From: JALHQU01 sp043745295
GTDB lineage: Bacteria; Planctomycetota; Planctomycetia; Gemmatales; Gemmataceae
DNA length: 5,607 nucleotides
Assembly (NCBI GenBank): GCA_043745295.1
Contig: JAYTTN010000405.1
Coordinates: 1-5,607 of the forward strand
Direction of reading: 5' to 3'
This document shows positions 1 to 5,563 of this stretch, piece by piece. Each line of letters begins with the position of its first letter. Position 1 is the stretch's first letter. The notes beneath the pieces are model-generated. The model was not told where the DNA came from, made no database searches, and saw only the letters and a program-made list of their open reading frames with translations. A program made the position numbers and the translations under genes.

Positions 1-1132
1 GGCCATCCGCGACCACGCCTCGGACGTCCACTTCGAGCCGTTCGAGGACGAGTACAAGATGCGGTACCGGTGCGACGGCGTGCTGTACGAGATGGTGCCG
101 CCGCCCCGCCACCTGGCCGCCGCCATCGCCAGCCGCATCAAGGTCATGTCCAACCTGGACATCGCCGAGCGGCGGCTGCCGCAGGACGGCCGCATCGAGC
201 TGAACGTCGGCGGCAACGCGGTGGACATGCGGGTGAGCGTGCTGCCCACCATGTTCGGCGAGAGCGTCGTCATCCGCGTGCTGGACCGGTCGAACGTCGG
301 CCTCGACCTGGACCGCATCGGCATGTACCCGTCGCTGCTGTCCGACTTCCGCCAGGTCATCAAGAAGCCGAACGGCATCGTCCTCGTCACCGGGCCGACC
401 GGGGCCGGCAAGACGACCACCCTGTACTCGGCCCTGTCCGAGCTGAACGACATCGAGACCAAGATCATCACCACCGAGGACCCGGTGGAGTACGAGATCG
501 ACGGCATCATCCAGTGCCCGATCAACGCCGACATCGAGATGACCTTCGCCGCCGCCCTGCGGGCCATTTTGCGGCAGGATCCGGACGTCATCCTGGTCGG
601 CGAGATCCGCGACCTGGAGACGGCCGGCATCGCCATCCAGGCGTCGCTGACGGGGCACCTGGTGTTCAGCACGCTGCACACGAACGACGCCCCCAGCAGC
701 ATCACCCGCCTGCGGGACATGGGCGTCGAGCCGTTCCTCATCACCGCCACCGTCGAGGCCATCGAGGCCCAGCGGCTGGTGCGGCGGGTGTGCACCGCCT
801 GCCGCACCTGGTACGAGCCGACCCGCGACCAGCTGATGGAACTGAACATGACCCCGGCCGACCTGAAGGGCCGCAAGTTCGCCTACGGCGAAGGGTGCGA
901 CAAGTGCAACAACCTGGGGTTCAAGGGCCGCACCGGGCTGTACGAACTGCTCCTCATGAACGACGACCTGCGGGATCTGGTGTCGCGGGGCGCGTCCACC
1001 GACCAGATCCGCGGGTACTGCCGCAAGGCCGGCTACCACGGCCTCCGCGAGGCCGGCATGAGAGCGCTGTACGAGGGCAGCACCACCCTCGACGAGGTGG
1101 TCCGCGAGACGGTGCTGGACGACGAGGGGTGA
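1..1132 (+). CDS. gspE: Type II secretion / type IV pilus assembly ATPase, GspE/PilB family (5' end missing)
   Basis: The reading frame is open from base 2 (19 codons before the first ATG at 59) and ends in TGA at 1130-1132, giving 376 visible residues. Family members are usually about 550-580 residues, so roughly the first third, including the N1 domain that contacts GspL or its equivalent, lies outside the window. Visible in order: the ASDVHFEP motif of the N2 domain at the left edge; Walker A GPTGAGKT (392-415); Asp box IITTEDPVEY (464-493); Walker B LVGEIRD (593-613); His box TLHTNDA (671-691); and two CxxC pairs, CTAC (791-802) and CDKC (896-907). The tetracysteine zinc site is typical of GspE/PilB and absent from PilT retraction ATPases. 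By family knowledge it is a cytoplasmic hexamer whose ATP hydrolysis powers pseudopilus or pilus assembly through the GspF/PilC platform encoded next. All expected catalytic motifs are intact. GspE versus PilB cannot be decided from this fragment; an ATG at 59 is internal, not the start. Confidence 0.95.
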   Translation, partial: AIRDHASDVHFEPFEDEYKMRYRCDGVLYEMVPPPRHLAAAIASRIKVMSNLDIAERRLPQDGRIELNVGGNAVDMRVSVLPTMFGESVVIRVLDRSNVGLDLDRIGMYPSLLSDFRQVIKKPNGIVLVTGPTGAGKTTTLYSALSELNDIETKIITTEDPVEYEIDGIIQCPINADIEMTFAAALRAILRQDPDVILVGEIRDLETAGIAIQASLTGHLVFSTLHTNDAPSSITRLRDMGVEPFLITATVEAIEAQRLVRRVCTACRTWYEPTRDQLMELNMTPADLKGRKFAYGEGCDKCNNLGFKGRTGLYELLLMNDDLRDLVSRGASTDQIRGYCRKAGYHGLREAGMRALYEGSTTLDEVVRETVLDDEG

Positions 1133-1134
1133 CG

Positions 1135-1315
1135 AGTGCGGAGTGGAGAATGACGGCTTTTCACCGCGGAGCGGTGACGGACTGTAGCCAGGGGTGAAAC
1201 CTCTGGTCTTGATCGGACGAACTTCCAGGGGTTTCACCCCTGGCTACAGTCCACCACGCCTCCGGCGTGAAAACGGGAACACGACGACAGCACTCCGAAT
1301 TCCGCATTCCGCACT
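1135..1315. repeat. Composite nested palindrome filling the gspE-gspF intergenic region (REP/MITE-like)
   Basis: Three inverted repeats lie side by side inside a larger imperfect one. The core has perfect 23-nt arms at 1179-1201 and 1230-1252. They extend inward through one T/G mismatch (a G-U wobble in RNA) to 28 bp (1179-1206 with 1225-1252), leaving an 18-nt loop. On its left is a 7-bp hairpin (1161-1167 with 1171-1177, loop GGA); on its right a 6-bp hairpin (1255-1260 with 1264-1269, loop TCC). The outer ends also mirror each other: 1135-1151 against 1299-1315 match at 14 of 17 positions in reverse complement. It has no coding capacity of note and no transposase, and I saw no clear target-site duplication. 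This architecture resembles the palindromic intergenic elements common in large bacterial genomes (REP/BIME or MITE types), but the family is not identified. As RNA it would form a very stable stem that could pause transcription or limit read-through from the ATPase gene into gspF. Confidence 0.8.
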
Positions 1316-1320
1316 GAGGA
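1316..1320 (+). promoter_or_regulatory. Shine-Dalgarno site of the gspF gene
   Basis: GAGGA (continuing as GAGGAGAG) sits 7 nt before the ATG at 1328. It supports that start and lies immediately outside the right end of the composite palindrome, so the element stops just short of the ribosome-binding site. No convincing sigma-70-type -35/-10 pair was recognised in 1133-1327. Confidence 0.75.
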
Positions 1321-1327
1321 GAGTCCG

Positions 1328-2569
1328 ATGCCGACGTTCAAATTCGAAGGGATGGACACGAACGGCACGGAGGTGAAGGACTCCATCGAGGCCGCCAACG
1401 AAGAGGAAGCCCAGCAGAAGGTGAAGGCGATGGGCTACTTCGTCACCAAGCTGGTCGCCGACGGCAAGAAGGGGGGCGGCAAGAAGGGCAAGAAGAAGAC
1501 CGGCAAGAGCCGCAAGACGTTCGCCATGGGCGGCGTGTCGCAGAAGATGCTCACCATCTTCACGCGGCAACTGTCCACCCTGCAAGACGCCGGCCTGCCC
1601 ATCCTGCGGTCCCTGCGGATCCTCGAAAAGCAGATGAAGCCGAGCGTGCTGAAGAACAGCCTGATCGACGTGGTCGAGGACGTGGAGTCGGGCATGACCC
1701 TGTCCGAGTCGATGGCCAAACACCCGAAGGCGTTCGACCGCCTGTACGTGAACATGGTGAAGGCCGGCGAGGCCGGCGGTGCCCTGGAAGTCATCCTCCA
1801 GCGGCTGGCCGAGTTCAAGGAGAAGGCGCAGAGCCTGAAGAAGAAGATCATCGGGGCGATGGTGTACCCGGCCGTGGTCGTCTGCGTGGCCGTCAGCATC
1901 CTGGTGTTCATCATGGTGATGATCATCCCCAAGTTCAAGAGGATCTTCGACGACTTCGGCCTGCAACTGCCGTGGGCGACGAAAACCCTCATCAACATGT
2001 CGGAGTGGATGTCGCAGTACTGGTACTGGATCCCGCTGTTCCCCATCGGCTTCTACATGCTCCTGAAGCTGATCCGCCTGACGAAGTCGGGCAGTTACGC
2101 GCTCGACCGCATGGCGCTGTGGATCCCCGTCGTCGGCACGCTCATCGAGAAGACCATCGTCGCCCGCACCATGCGGACGCTGGGCACCCTGATCGCCTCC
2201 GGCGTGCCCATCCTGGAGGCCCTCAGCATCGTCCGCGACACGGCAAATAACCTGGTTTTCGAGCGGATGTTCCAGCGGGTGCTAGAGTCGATTCGGGAAG
2301 GGGACACCATCGCCGACCCGATGCGGCGGGCGCGGCTGGTGGACGCCATGGTGGTGAACATGATCGAGGTGGGCGAGGAGACGGGCGACCTGGACACCAT
2401 GCTGTACAAGATCGCCGACTTCTACGACGAAGAAGTGGACAACACGGTGAAGGCCCTCATCAGCCTGCTGGAGCCGATCATGATCGTGTTCCTCGGCGGC
2501 GCGATCGGGGGCATCGTCATCTCGCTGTTCCTGCCGCTCATCAAGCTGCTGGAAGGGTTGAGCAAGTGA
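1328..2569 (+). CDS. gspF: Type II secretion / type IV pilus inner-membrane platform protein, GspF/PilC family
   Basis: A complete 413-residue protein, close to the usual 400-410. The short N-terminal domain (residues 2-42, FKFEGMDTNGTEVKDSIEA) is the beta-rich start typical of GspF/PilC. A Lys/Gly-rich linker follows (about 47-63). Two GspF repeats come next. The first (about 73-200) has QLSTLQDAGLPILRSL (81-96) and GEAGGALEVILQRLAEF (147-163), ending in a membrane segment (about 176-200). The second (about 275-404) has LGTLIASGVPILEAL (285-299) and VGEETGDLDTMLYKIADFY (348-366), ending in a membrane segment (about 378-404). Another hydrophobic stretch lies at about 232-249. By family knowledge this polytopic protein is the assembly platform that couples the E ATPase to filament subunit insertion. 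The ATG at 1328 has a good Shine-Dalgarno site. It is separated from the ATPase gene by 195 bp of palindromic DNA, which is longer than the downstream gaps. GspF and PilC cannot be told apart by sequence reading alone. Confidence 0.95.
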   Translation: MPTFKFEGMDTNGTEVKDSIEAANEEEAQQKVKAMGYFVTKLVADGKKGGGKKGKKKTGKSRKTFAMGGVSQKMLTIFTRQLSTLQDAGLPILRSLRILEKQMKPSVLKNSLIDVVEDVESGMTLSESMAKHPKAFDRLYVNMVKAGEAGGALEVILQRLAEFKEKAQSLKKKIIGAMVYPAVVVCVAVSILVFIMVMIIPKFKRIFDDFGLQLPWATKTLINMSEWMSQYWYWIPLFPIGFYMLLKLIRLTKSGSYALDRMALWIPVVGTLIEKTIVARTMRTLGTLIASGVPILEALSIVRDTANNLVFERMFQRVLESIREGDTIADPMRRARLVDAMVVNMIEVGEETGDLDTMLYKIADFYDEEVDNTVKALISLLEPIMIVFLGGAIGGIVISLFLPLIKLLEGLSK

Positions 2570-2585
2570 CGCCGACGGGACGGGC

Positions 2586-2611
2586 GAACGGGGGGGCGCT
2601 ACCCCCCGTTC
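2586..2611. repeat. GC-rich hairpin after gspF
   Basis: A perfect 10-bp inverted repeat (2586-2595 with 2602-2611), made of GAAC followed by a G run and its complement, with a 6-nt loop. It begins 16 bp after the gspF stop. No T-tract follows on the plus strand, so it is not a standard intrinsic terminator. It could stabilise the 3' end of the upstream message, attenuate transcription, or be a dispersed repeat. Confidence 0.7.
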
Positions 2612-2632
2612 CGAGGCCGCAACGAAACCAAC

Positions 2633-2647
2633 AGGGGCAACGCCCCT
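2633..2647. repeat. Small hairpin before the first pseudopilin gene
   Basis: AGGGGC (2633-2638) and GCCCCT (2642-2647) form a 6-bp stem with a 3-nt AAC loop, 22 bp after the larger hairpin and 41 bp before the pseudopilin ATG. No T-tract follows. Its role is unknown. With the preceding hairpin it makes the 119-bp spacer 2570-2688 strongly structured; I see no clear promoter there. Confidence 0.6.
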
Positions 2648-2675
2648 ACTCGCCAAGACTCACGACCCACTCACC

Positions 2676-2679
2676 GGAG
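2676..2679 (+). promoter_or_regulatory. Shine-Dalgarno site fixing the first pseudopilin start
   Basis: GGAG lies 9 nt before the ATG at 2689. It supports that start over an in-frame GTG at 2566 overlapping the gspF stop, which would put about 40 residues of non-coding-like sequence before the prepilin leader. Confidence 0.7.
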
Positions 2680-2688
2680 TGCCTTCCC

Positions 2689-3534
2689 ATGACCCGCCGA
2701 CCGTCCACCCGCGCCGCCTTCACGCTGATCGAATTGCTGGTGGTGATCTCCATCATCGGCATTCTGATGGGGCTGCTGCTGCCGGCTGTCCAGAAGATCC
2801 GCGGCATCGGCCCCCGCACCAGGGCCGTCGCCGAAGTCGAGCAGATGAGCGTCGCCGCCCGGTCGTTCAACCAGGAGTTCAAGTTCTACCCGCCGACGGT
2901 GTTCACCATTCCCACCCGCATCGACCAGGTCGGATTCACCGACGTGTTCAAGCGGATGTTCCCCCGCTGGAACCCGCCCCTGCAAGCCGACAACGTGACG
3001 ATCCAAGTCGCCTTCCAGCCGGCCGGCGCGGGCACCACCTTGATTGGCGGCCAGTCAATGGTGTACTTCCTCGGCGGTCCTGGCGGAACCGGTTGGGCCA
3101 TCGACGCGCCAATCGCCCCCACCCCCACTGCAGTCGGCAAGAAGGTGCCCTTCTTCGACTTCCCGCCCGACCGCGTCGTCAATGGCCAGTTCCTCGACCC
3201 GTGGAAGACGCCCTACGTCTACTTCGGCAGCATCGACGGCGGCAACTATCCGGCCGTCGCCCTCAGCGCCACCGGGCCGTTCACGAGTACGGTCCTGCCG
3301 GCCCCGGCCCCGCTCGCCGTCGCGAACTTCTCGGCCGGGGGGATCACCCCGTTCTATGTCGCCGTCGGCAAGCCGGCGAATCAGGGCGGGTGCCAGATCA
3401 TCTCGGCCGGCGAGAACAAGGTGTTCGGCCCCGGCGGCGCGTGGGCCCCCGGCTCCGGCGCGTATGTCACGGGCCAACCGGGCGGCGACGACATCGGCAA
3501 CTTCAACGCCGGCAAGATGCTCGGCGTGAACTGA
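2689..3534 (+). CDS. GspG-like pseudopilin with class III prepilin leader
   Basis: This 281-residue protein begins with a 10-residue basic leader, MTRRPSTRAA, followed by FTLIELLVVISIIG and a hydrophobic helix to about residue 33. Glu sits at +5 of the predicted mature protein. Prepilin peptidase would cut between A10 and F11, with Ala instead of the usual Gly at -1. The helix runs into LLLPAVQKIR (29-38), a sequence I associate with planctomycete DUF1559 prepilin-like proteins, but the rest does not look like DUF1559. The C-terminal part instead has GspG-like features: DPWKTPYVYF (170-179), like the DPWG.PY.Y of major pseudopilins; ISAGENKVFG (238-247); and GGDDIGNF (265-272), in the place where GspG has its Asp-rich calcium-binding loop. 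One Cys (235) is present. The protein is about twice the usual GspG length (about 140), with a long middle segment I cannot assign. Probable role: major or minor subunit of the periplasmic pseudopilus built by the E and F products. Pseudopilin class is confident; GspG identity is moderate. Confidence 0.85.
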   Translation: MTRRPSTRAAFTLIELLVVISIIGILMGLLLPAVQKIRGIGPRTRAVAEVEQMSVAARSFNQEFKFYPPTVFTIPTRIDQVGFTDVFKRMFPRWNPPLQADNVTIQVAFQPAGAGTTLIGGQSMVYFLGGPGGTGWAIDAPIAPTPTAVGKKVPFFDFPPDRVVNGQFLDPWKTPYVYFGSIDGGNYPAVALSATGPFTSTVLPAPAPLAVANFSAGGITPFYVAVGKPANQGGCQIISAGENKVFGPGGAWAPGSGAYVTGQPGGDDIGNFNAGKMLGVN

Positions 3535-3562
3535 CCCCGGAACTTTCCCCGCCCGAACCCAC

Positions 3563-3567
3563 GGAGG
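3563..3567 (+). promoter_or_regulatory. Shine-Dalgarno site of the second pseudopilin gene
   Basis: GGAGG, the strongest Shine-Dalgarno match in the window, lies 8 nt before the ATG at 3576 and within the 41-bp gap after the previous stop. It rules for this ATG over any upstream start in the same frame, which would run through the preceding pseudopilin gene. Confidence 0.8.
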
Positions 3568-3575
3568 TTCCCGAC

Positions 3576-4535
3576 ATGATCCGCACCCCCGCCGCCCGCC
3601 GGCCGGCGTTCACGCTCATCGAGTTGCTGGTGGTGATCTCGATCATCGCCCTCCTCGCCGCCATCACCAGCGGCGTGTTCGCCCGCGTCCGCGCGGCGCA
3701 GACGCGGTCCGCCACCGACACCACCCTGACCAAGATCAACGCCCGGCTCGAGCGGCGGGTGAAGGCGGTCAACGACCAGGTGGCCGACGACGCCAAAAAC
3801 AACCACCCCGGCTACGCGGCCGTGCTGTCGGCGGTCCAGAACGTGGACTTGGCGAAAGCCATCTGGACCCACGCCAAGATGAAGAGCGAACTGCCGATGA
3901 GCTTCAATGAGGCGAAAGCGCCAGTGGTTATCAGCGGAGGCCTGATCGCCACGCCGATCACCATCGCCGTGATACAGCCGAAGGCGGTGTTCACGGCCCT
4001 GCCCGCCGGGGGCCCCGGCGGCGGGCCGGACGAGTCCGCCGTGTGCCTGTTCCTGGCCGTCAACTCGAACGCCGGTGGAGGCACTATTGCCGACAACGAC
4101 GGGCTGGAGCAGCAAGTCGGCGATTCGGGAATGAGCGGCTTGAAGTGCTACAAGGACGCCTGGGGTACGCCCATCGCCTTCGTCCGCACCGCGTACAACG
4201 GTGAGCTTTCGGGAAAACCGTTCTTCAACCCGACGCCGTCCAACCCGACGCCGTTCGACCCGTTCGACCCGCGTTTCAAACTGACCGCCTTCGCCACGGG
4301 CAACCCGGCGTGGTGGAACGCGATCCGAGCGCCGGTGACCTGGGTGGTGATCCCCGGTACCTACCCTGCGACGCCAAACCAGAACCACACCTTCACCGCG
4401 ATCTCGGCCGGGCCGAACAAGCAGTGGGGGGCGAACGCCGGCGGCGACGTGTACGGGAACGGCCCGGACACCGACTTCGGCAAGGACAACCACGTGTCGT
4501 ACCGCCTCCGCCGCGAAGGCACCCGAGGAGACTGA
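3576..4535 (+). CDS. Pseudopilin-like protein with GspG-like C-terminal motifs
   Basis: A 319-residue protein with an 11-residue leader, MIRTPAARRPA, then FTLIELLVVISII and a hydrophobic helix to about residue 35; Glu is at +5 and Ala at -1. The next segment (about 36-72) is charged and probably continues the long N-terminal helix. Further on are a Gly/Pro-rich stretch GGPGGGPDES (145-154), DAWGTPIAF (194-202; compare DPWKTPYVYF of the preceding gene), a proline-rich NPTPSNPTPFDPFDP (218-232), ISAGPNKQWG (276-285) and a C-terminal DNHVSYRLR (304-312). The order D.W..P then ISAG.NK matches the preceding gene, so the two are probably paralogues. Two Cys (157, 191) could form a disulfide outside the membrane; this is unproven. 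The gene follows the previous one by 41 bp and precedes the next by 2 bp, so it is probably in the same operon. By class it would be a pseudopilus subunit; which of G, I, J or K it replaces cannot be said. Confidence 0.82.
   Translation: MIRTPAARRPAFTLIELLVVISIIALLAAITSGVFARVRAAQTRSATDTTLTKINARLERRVKAVNDQVADDAKNNHPGYAAVLSAVQNVDLAKAIWTHAKMKSELPMSFNEAKAPVVISGGLIATPITIAVIQPKAVFTALPAGGPGGGPDESAVCLFLAVNSNAGGGTIADNDGLEQQVGDSGMSGLKCYKDAWGTPIAFVRTAYNGELSGKPFFNPTPSNPTPFDPFDPRFKLTAFATGNPAWWNAIRAPVTWVVIPGTYPATPNQNHTFTAISAGPNKQWGANAGGDVYGNGPDTDFGKDNHVSYRLRREGTRGD
4226..4271 (+). repeat. Short direct repeats encoding the proline-rich NPTP / FDP segment
   Basis: A 14-nt sequence CAACCCGACGCCGT occurs twice (4226-4239 and 4241-4254), followed by two adjacent copies of TTCGACCCG (4254-4262 and 4263-4271). 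They encode NPTPSNPTP and FDPFDP, residues 218-232 of the second pseudopilin. The repeats keep the frame and look like local slippage or duplication in a linker loop. Confidence 0.75.
4525..4530 (+). promoter_or_regulatory. Shine-Dalgarno site of the third pseudopilin, inside the preceding gene's end
   Basis: GAGGAG lies 7 nt before the ATG at 4538 and within the last codons of the preceding gene, whose stop is at 4533-4535. The stop and the next start are 2 bp apart, an arrangement expected for translational coupling. It fixes the start at 4538, since upstream in-frame codons would overlap the previous gene and lack a leader. Confidence 0.75.
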
Positions 4536-4537
4536 CC

Positions 4538-5530
4538 ATGACTCGCGCACGGCTCTCGACCCGGCCGGGGTTCACCCTGGTCGAACTGCTGGTCGTCGTC
4601 GGCCTGATCCTCGTGCTGCTCGGCCTTACCCTGGCCGTCAGTTCGTCCGGCATCACCGACTCGTACAAGGCGACGAACGCCTCCGACCGCGTGTCCGGCT
4701 GGCTGCTCATCGCCAAGAGCAAGGCGCAGCGGGAGAAGAAGCCGGCCGGCGTCCGGTTCGTCGTCGGCGCGAACAACCAGATCCGCGAGGCGCAGTACAT
4801 CGAGGTGCCCGACCCCTATGCGCCGCTGCCGACCACAAGCGCACCGCCGCAGGTGCTAGTCGCTTGGGTCAGCGGTCAACTGCCGCGACTGTTCATCACG
4901 GGTGCTAACTTCCCCGATCTGACTCAGAGCGTGTTCGGCAGCGACATGCTGTCGATCCCGGAATTCAACACGCTGCTGACGATCACCGGATTTTCCGCTG
5001 TCCAGACGATCACCCTGGCGAATGGAGCGACACCGCCGGCCGTGGAAGTGTTCCTCCGCCTGCCGCCAGCGGGCAACGGTGCAGTGGTCCTTCAACAAGC
5101 TCTTGGTGCGGGCTTCCCGAAAACGGCCGGCCCGGCCCCGACACCGACCTACGCGACGACGACGTTCGGCTTCCACCGCCGGCCGCAGCCGGCCATCGGC
5201 GAGCCGGCGCTGCAACTGACCGGCGACATGATCGTGGACGGGCCGATCTGCCAGCCCGCCATCAGCGGGCCGGGCAGCGAGTTCGACGTGCTGTTCGCGG
5301 CGAACGGCGAGGTGATGAACACGAGCGGCGGACGGACGGTGCTTTGGGTCCGCGACGTGCGGCTGCCATTCAGCATCGCGGGAACCCGGCAACAGTACGA
5401 GGAAGCCGGGCAGATGGCGCTGATCGTGGTCTACTCGAAGACCGGGGCCATCGCCACGCAGCCGGTCCTGCTGCCGCCGAATCCGGACCCCTACGGGGCC
5501 ACGAAGGACGCCGTGAACACGGGGCTGTGA
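4538..5530 (+). CDS. GspH/FimT-like pseudopilin
   Basis: A 330-residue protein starting with the leader MTRARLSTRPG, then FTLVELLVVVGLILVLLGLTLAV. It has the canonical Gly at -1 (G11), Phe at +1 and Glu at +5, so it should be a good prepilin peptidase substrate. After the helix comes SDRVSGWLLIAKSKAQREKKPAGVRF (49-74). This matches the GspH/FimT pattern of a helix with an 'A+.xA..+..p' stretch leading into the first beta strand. Near the end, EFDVLFAANGEV (248-259) resembles the 'I.F...G' strand of the GspH domain. Between them lies a long segment (about 85-240) not found in the usual 150-190-residue GspH, with beta-type and Pro/Ala-rich sequence and no motif I recognise. One Cys is at 238. 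By analogy GspH is a minor pseudopilin near the tip of the pseudopilus. It is the last gene seen and is followed by a strong hairpin. Pseudopilin class is confident, GspH assignment moderate. Confidence 0.85.
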   Translation: MTRARLSTRPGFTLVELLVVVGLILVLLGLTLAVSSSGITDSYKATNASDRVSGWLLIAKSKAQREKKPAGVRFVVGANNQIREAQYIEVPDPYAPLPTTSAPPQVLVAWVSGQLPRLFITGANFPDLTQSVFGSDMLSIPEFNTLLTITGFSAVQTITLANGATPPAVEVFLRLPPAGNGAVVLQQALGAGFPKTAGPAPTPTYATTTFGFHRRPQPAIGEPALQLTGDMIVDGPICQPAISGPGSEFDVLFAANGEVMNTSGGRTVLWVRDVRLPFSIAGTRQQYEEAGQMALIVVYSKTGAIATQPVLLPPNPDPYGATKDAVNTGL

Positions 5531-5563
5531 CCGACACGGCGGCATCTTGGCGAACCCGGCCCG

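Noticed and set aside
1..1132. PilT retraction ATPase
   Set aside because: The two CxxC pairs and the ASDVHFEP N2 motif fit GspE/PilB assembly ATPases; PilT lacks the tetracysteine site.
70..1197. Long plus-strand open frame of Arg/Pro/His-rich sequence over the ATPase gene
   Set aside because: It is a frame-shifted shadow of the GspE/PilB coding sequence, whose motifs are all intact in the other frame; such open shadows are common in very GC-rich DNA.
1133..1327. CRISPR array or rho-independent terminator in the E-F gap
   Set aside because: The repeats are inverted rather than regularly spaced direct repeats, and no T-tract follows the main stem.
1194..1376. Possible 60-residue plus-strand gene
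   Set aside because: It runs through the palindromic intergenic element into the start of gspF in another frame, with no motif and no convincing ribosome-binding site.
1244..1966. Minus-strand open frame of 240 codons opposite gspF
   Set aside because: Its product is a His/Leu/Asp-rich antisense shadow of a well-supported plus-strand gene.
2566..2688. Upstream GTG start for the first pseudopilin
   Set aside because: It would add about 41 residues spanning two hairpins before the leader; the ATG at 2689 has its own Shine-Dalgarno site and gives a normal 10-residue prepilin leader.
2689..3534. Assignment of the first pseudopilin as a DUF1559 protein
   Set aside because: Only the N-terminal helix region resembles DUF1559; the remainder has GspG-like motifs instead, so the name was not used.
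2679..3575. In-frame N-terminal extension of the second pseudopilin through the first pseudopilin gene
   Set aside because: The extension is low-complexity Arg/Pro/His-rich shadow sequence; the ATG at 3576 has a strong GGAGG site and a proper leader.
4310..4537. In-frame upstream extension of the third pseudopilin
   Set aside because: It overlaps the end of the second pseudopilin in another frame and would bury the prepilin leader; the ATG at 4538 has a GAGGAG site at the right distance.
3381..4550. Minus-strand open frame of 389 codons opposite the second pseudopilin
   Set aside because: Arg/Gly/Val-rich shadow with no recognisable domain, opposite a gene with clear prepilin and GspG-like motifs.
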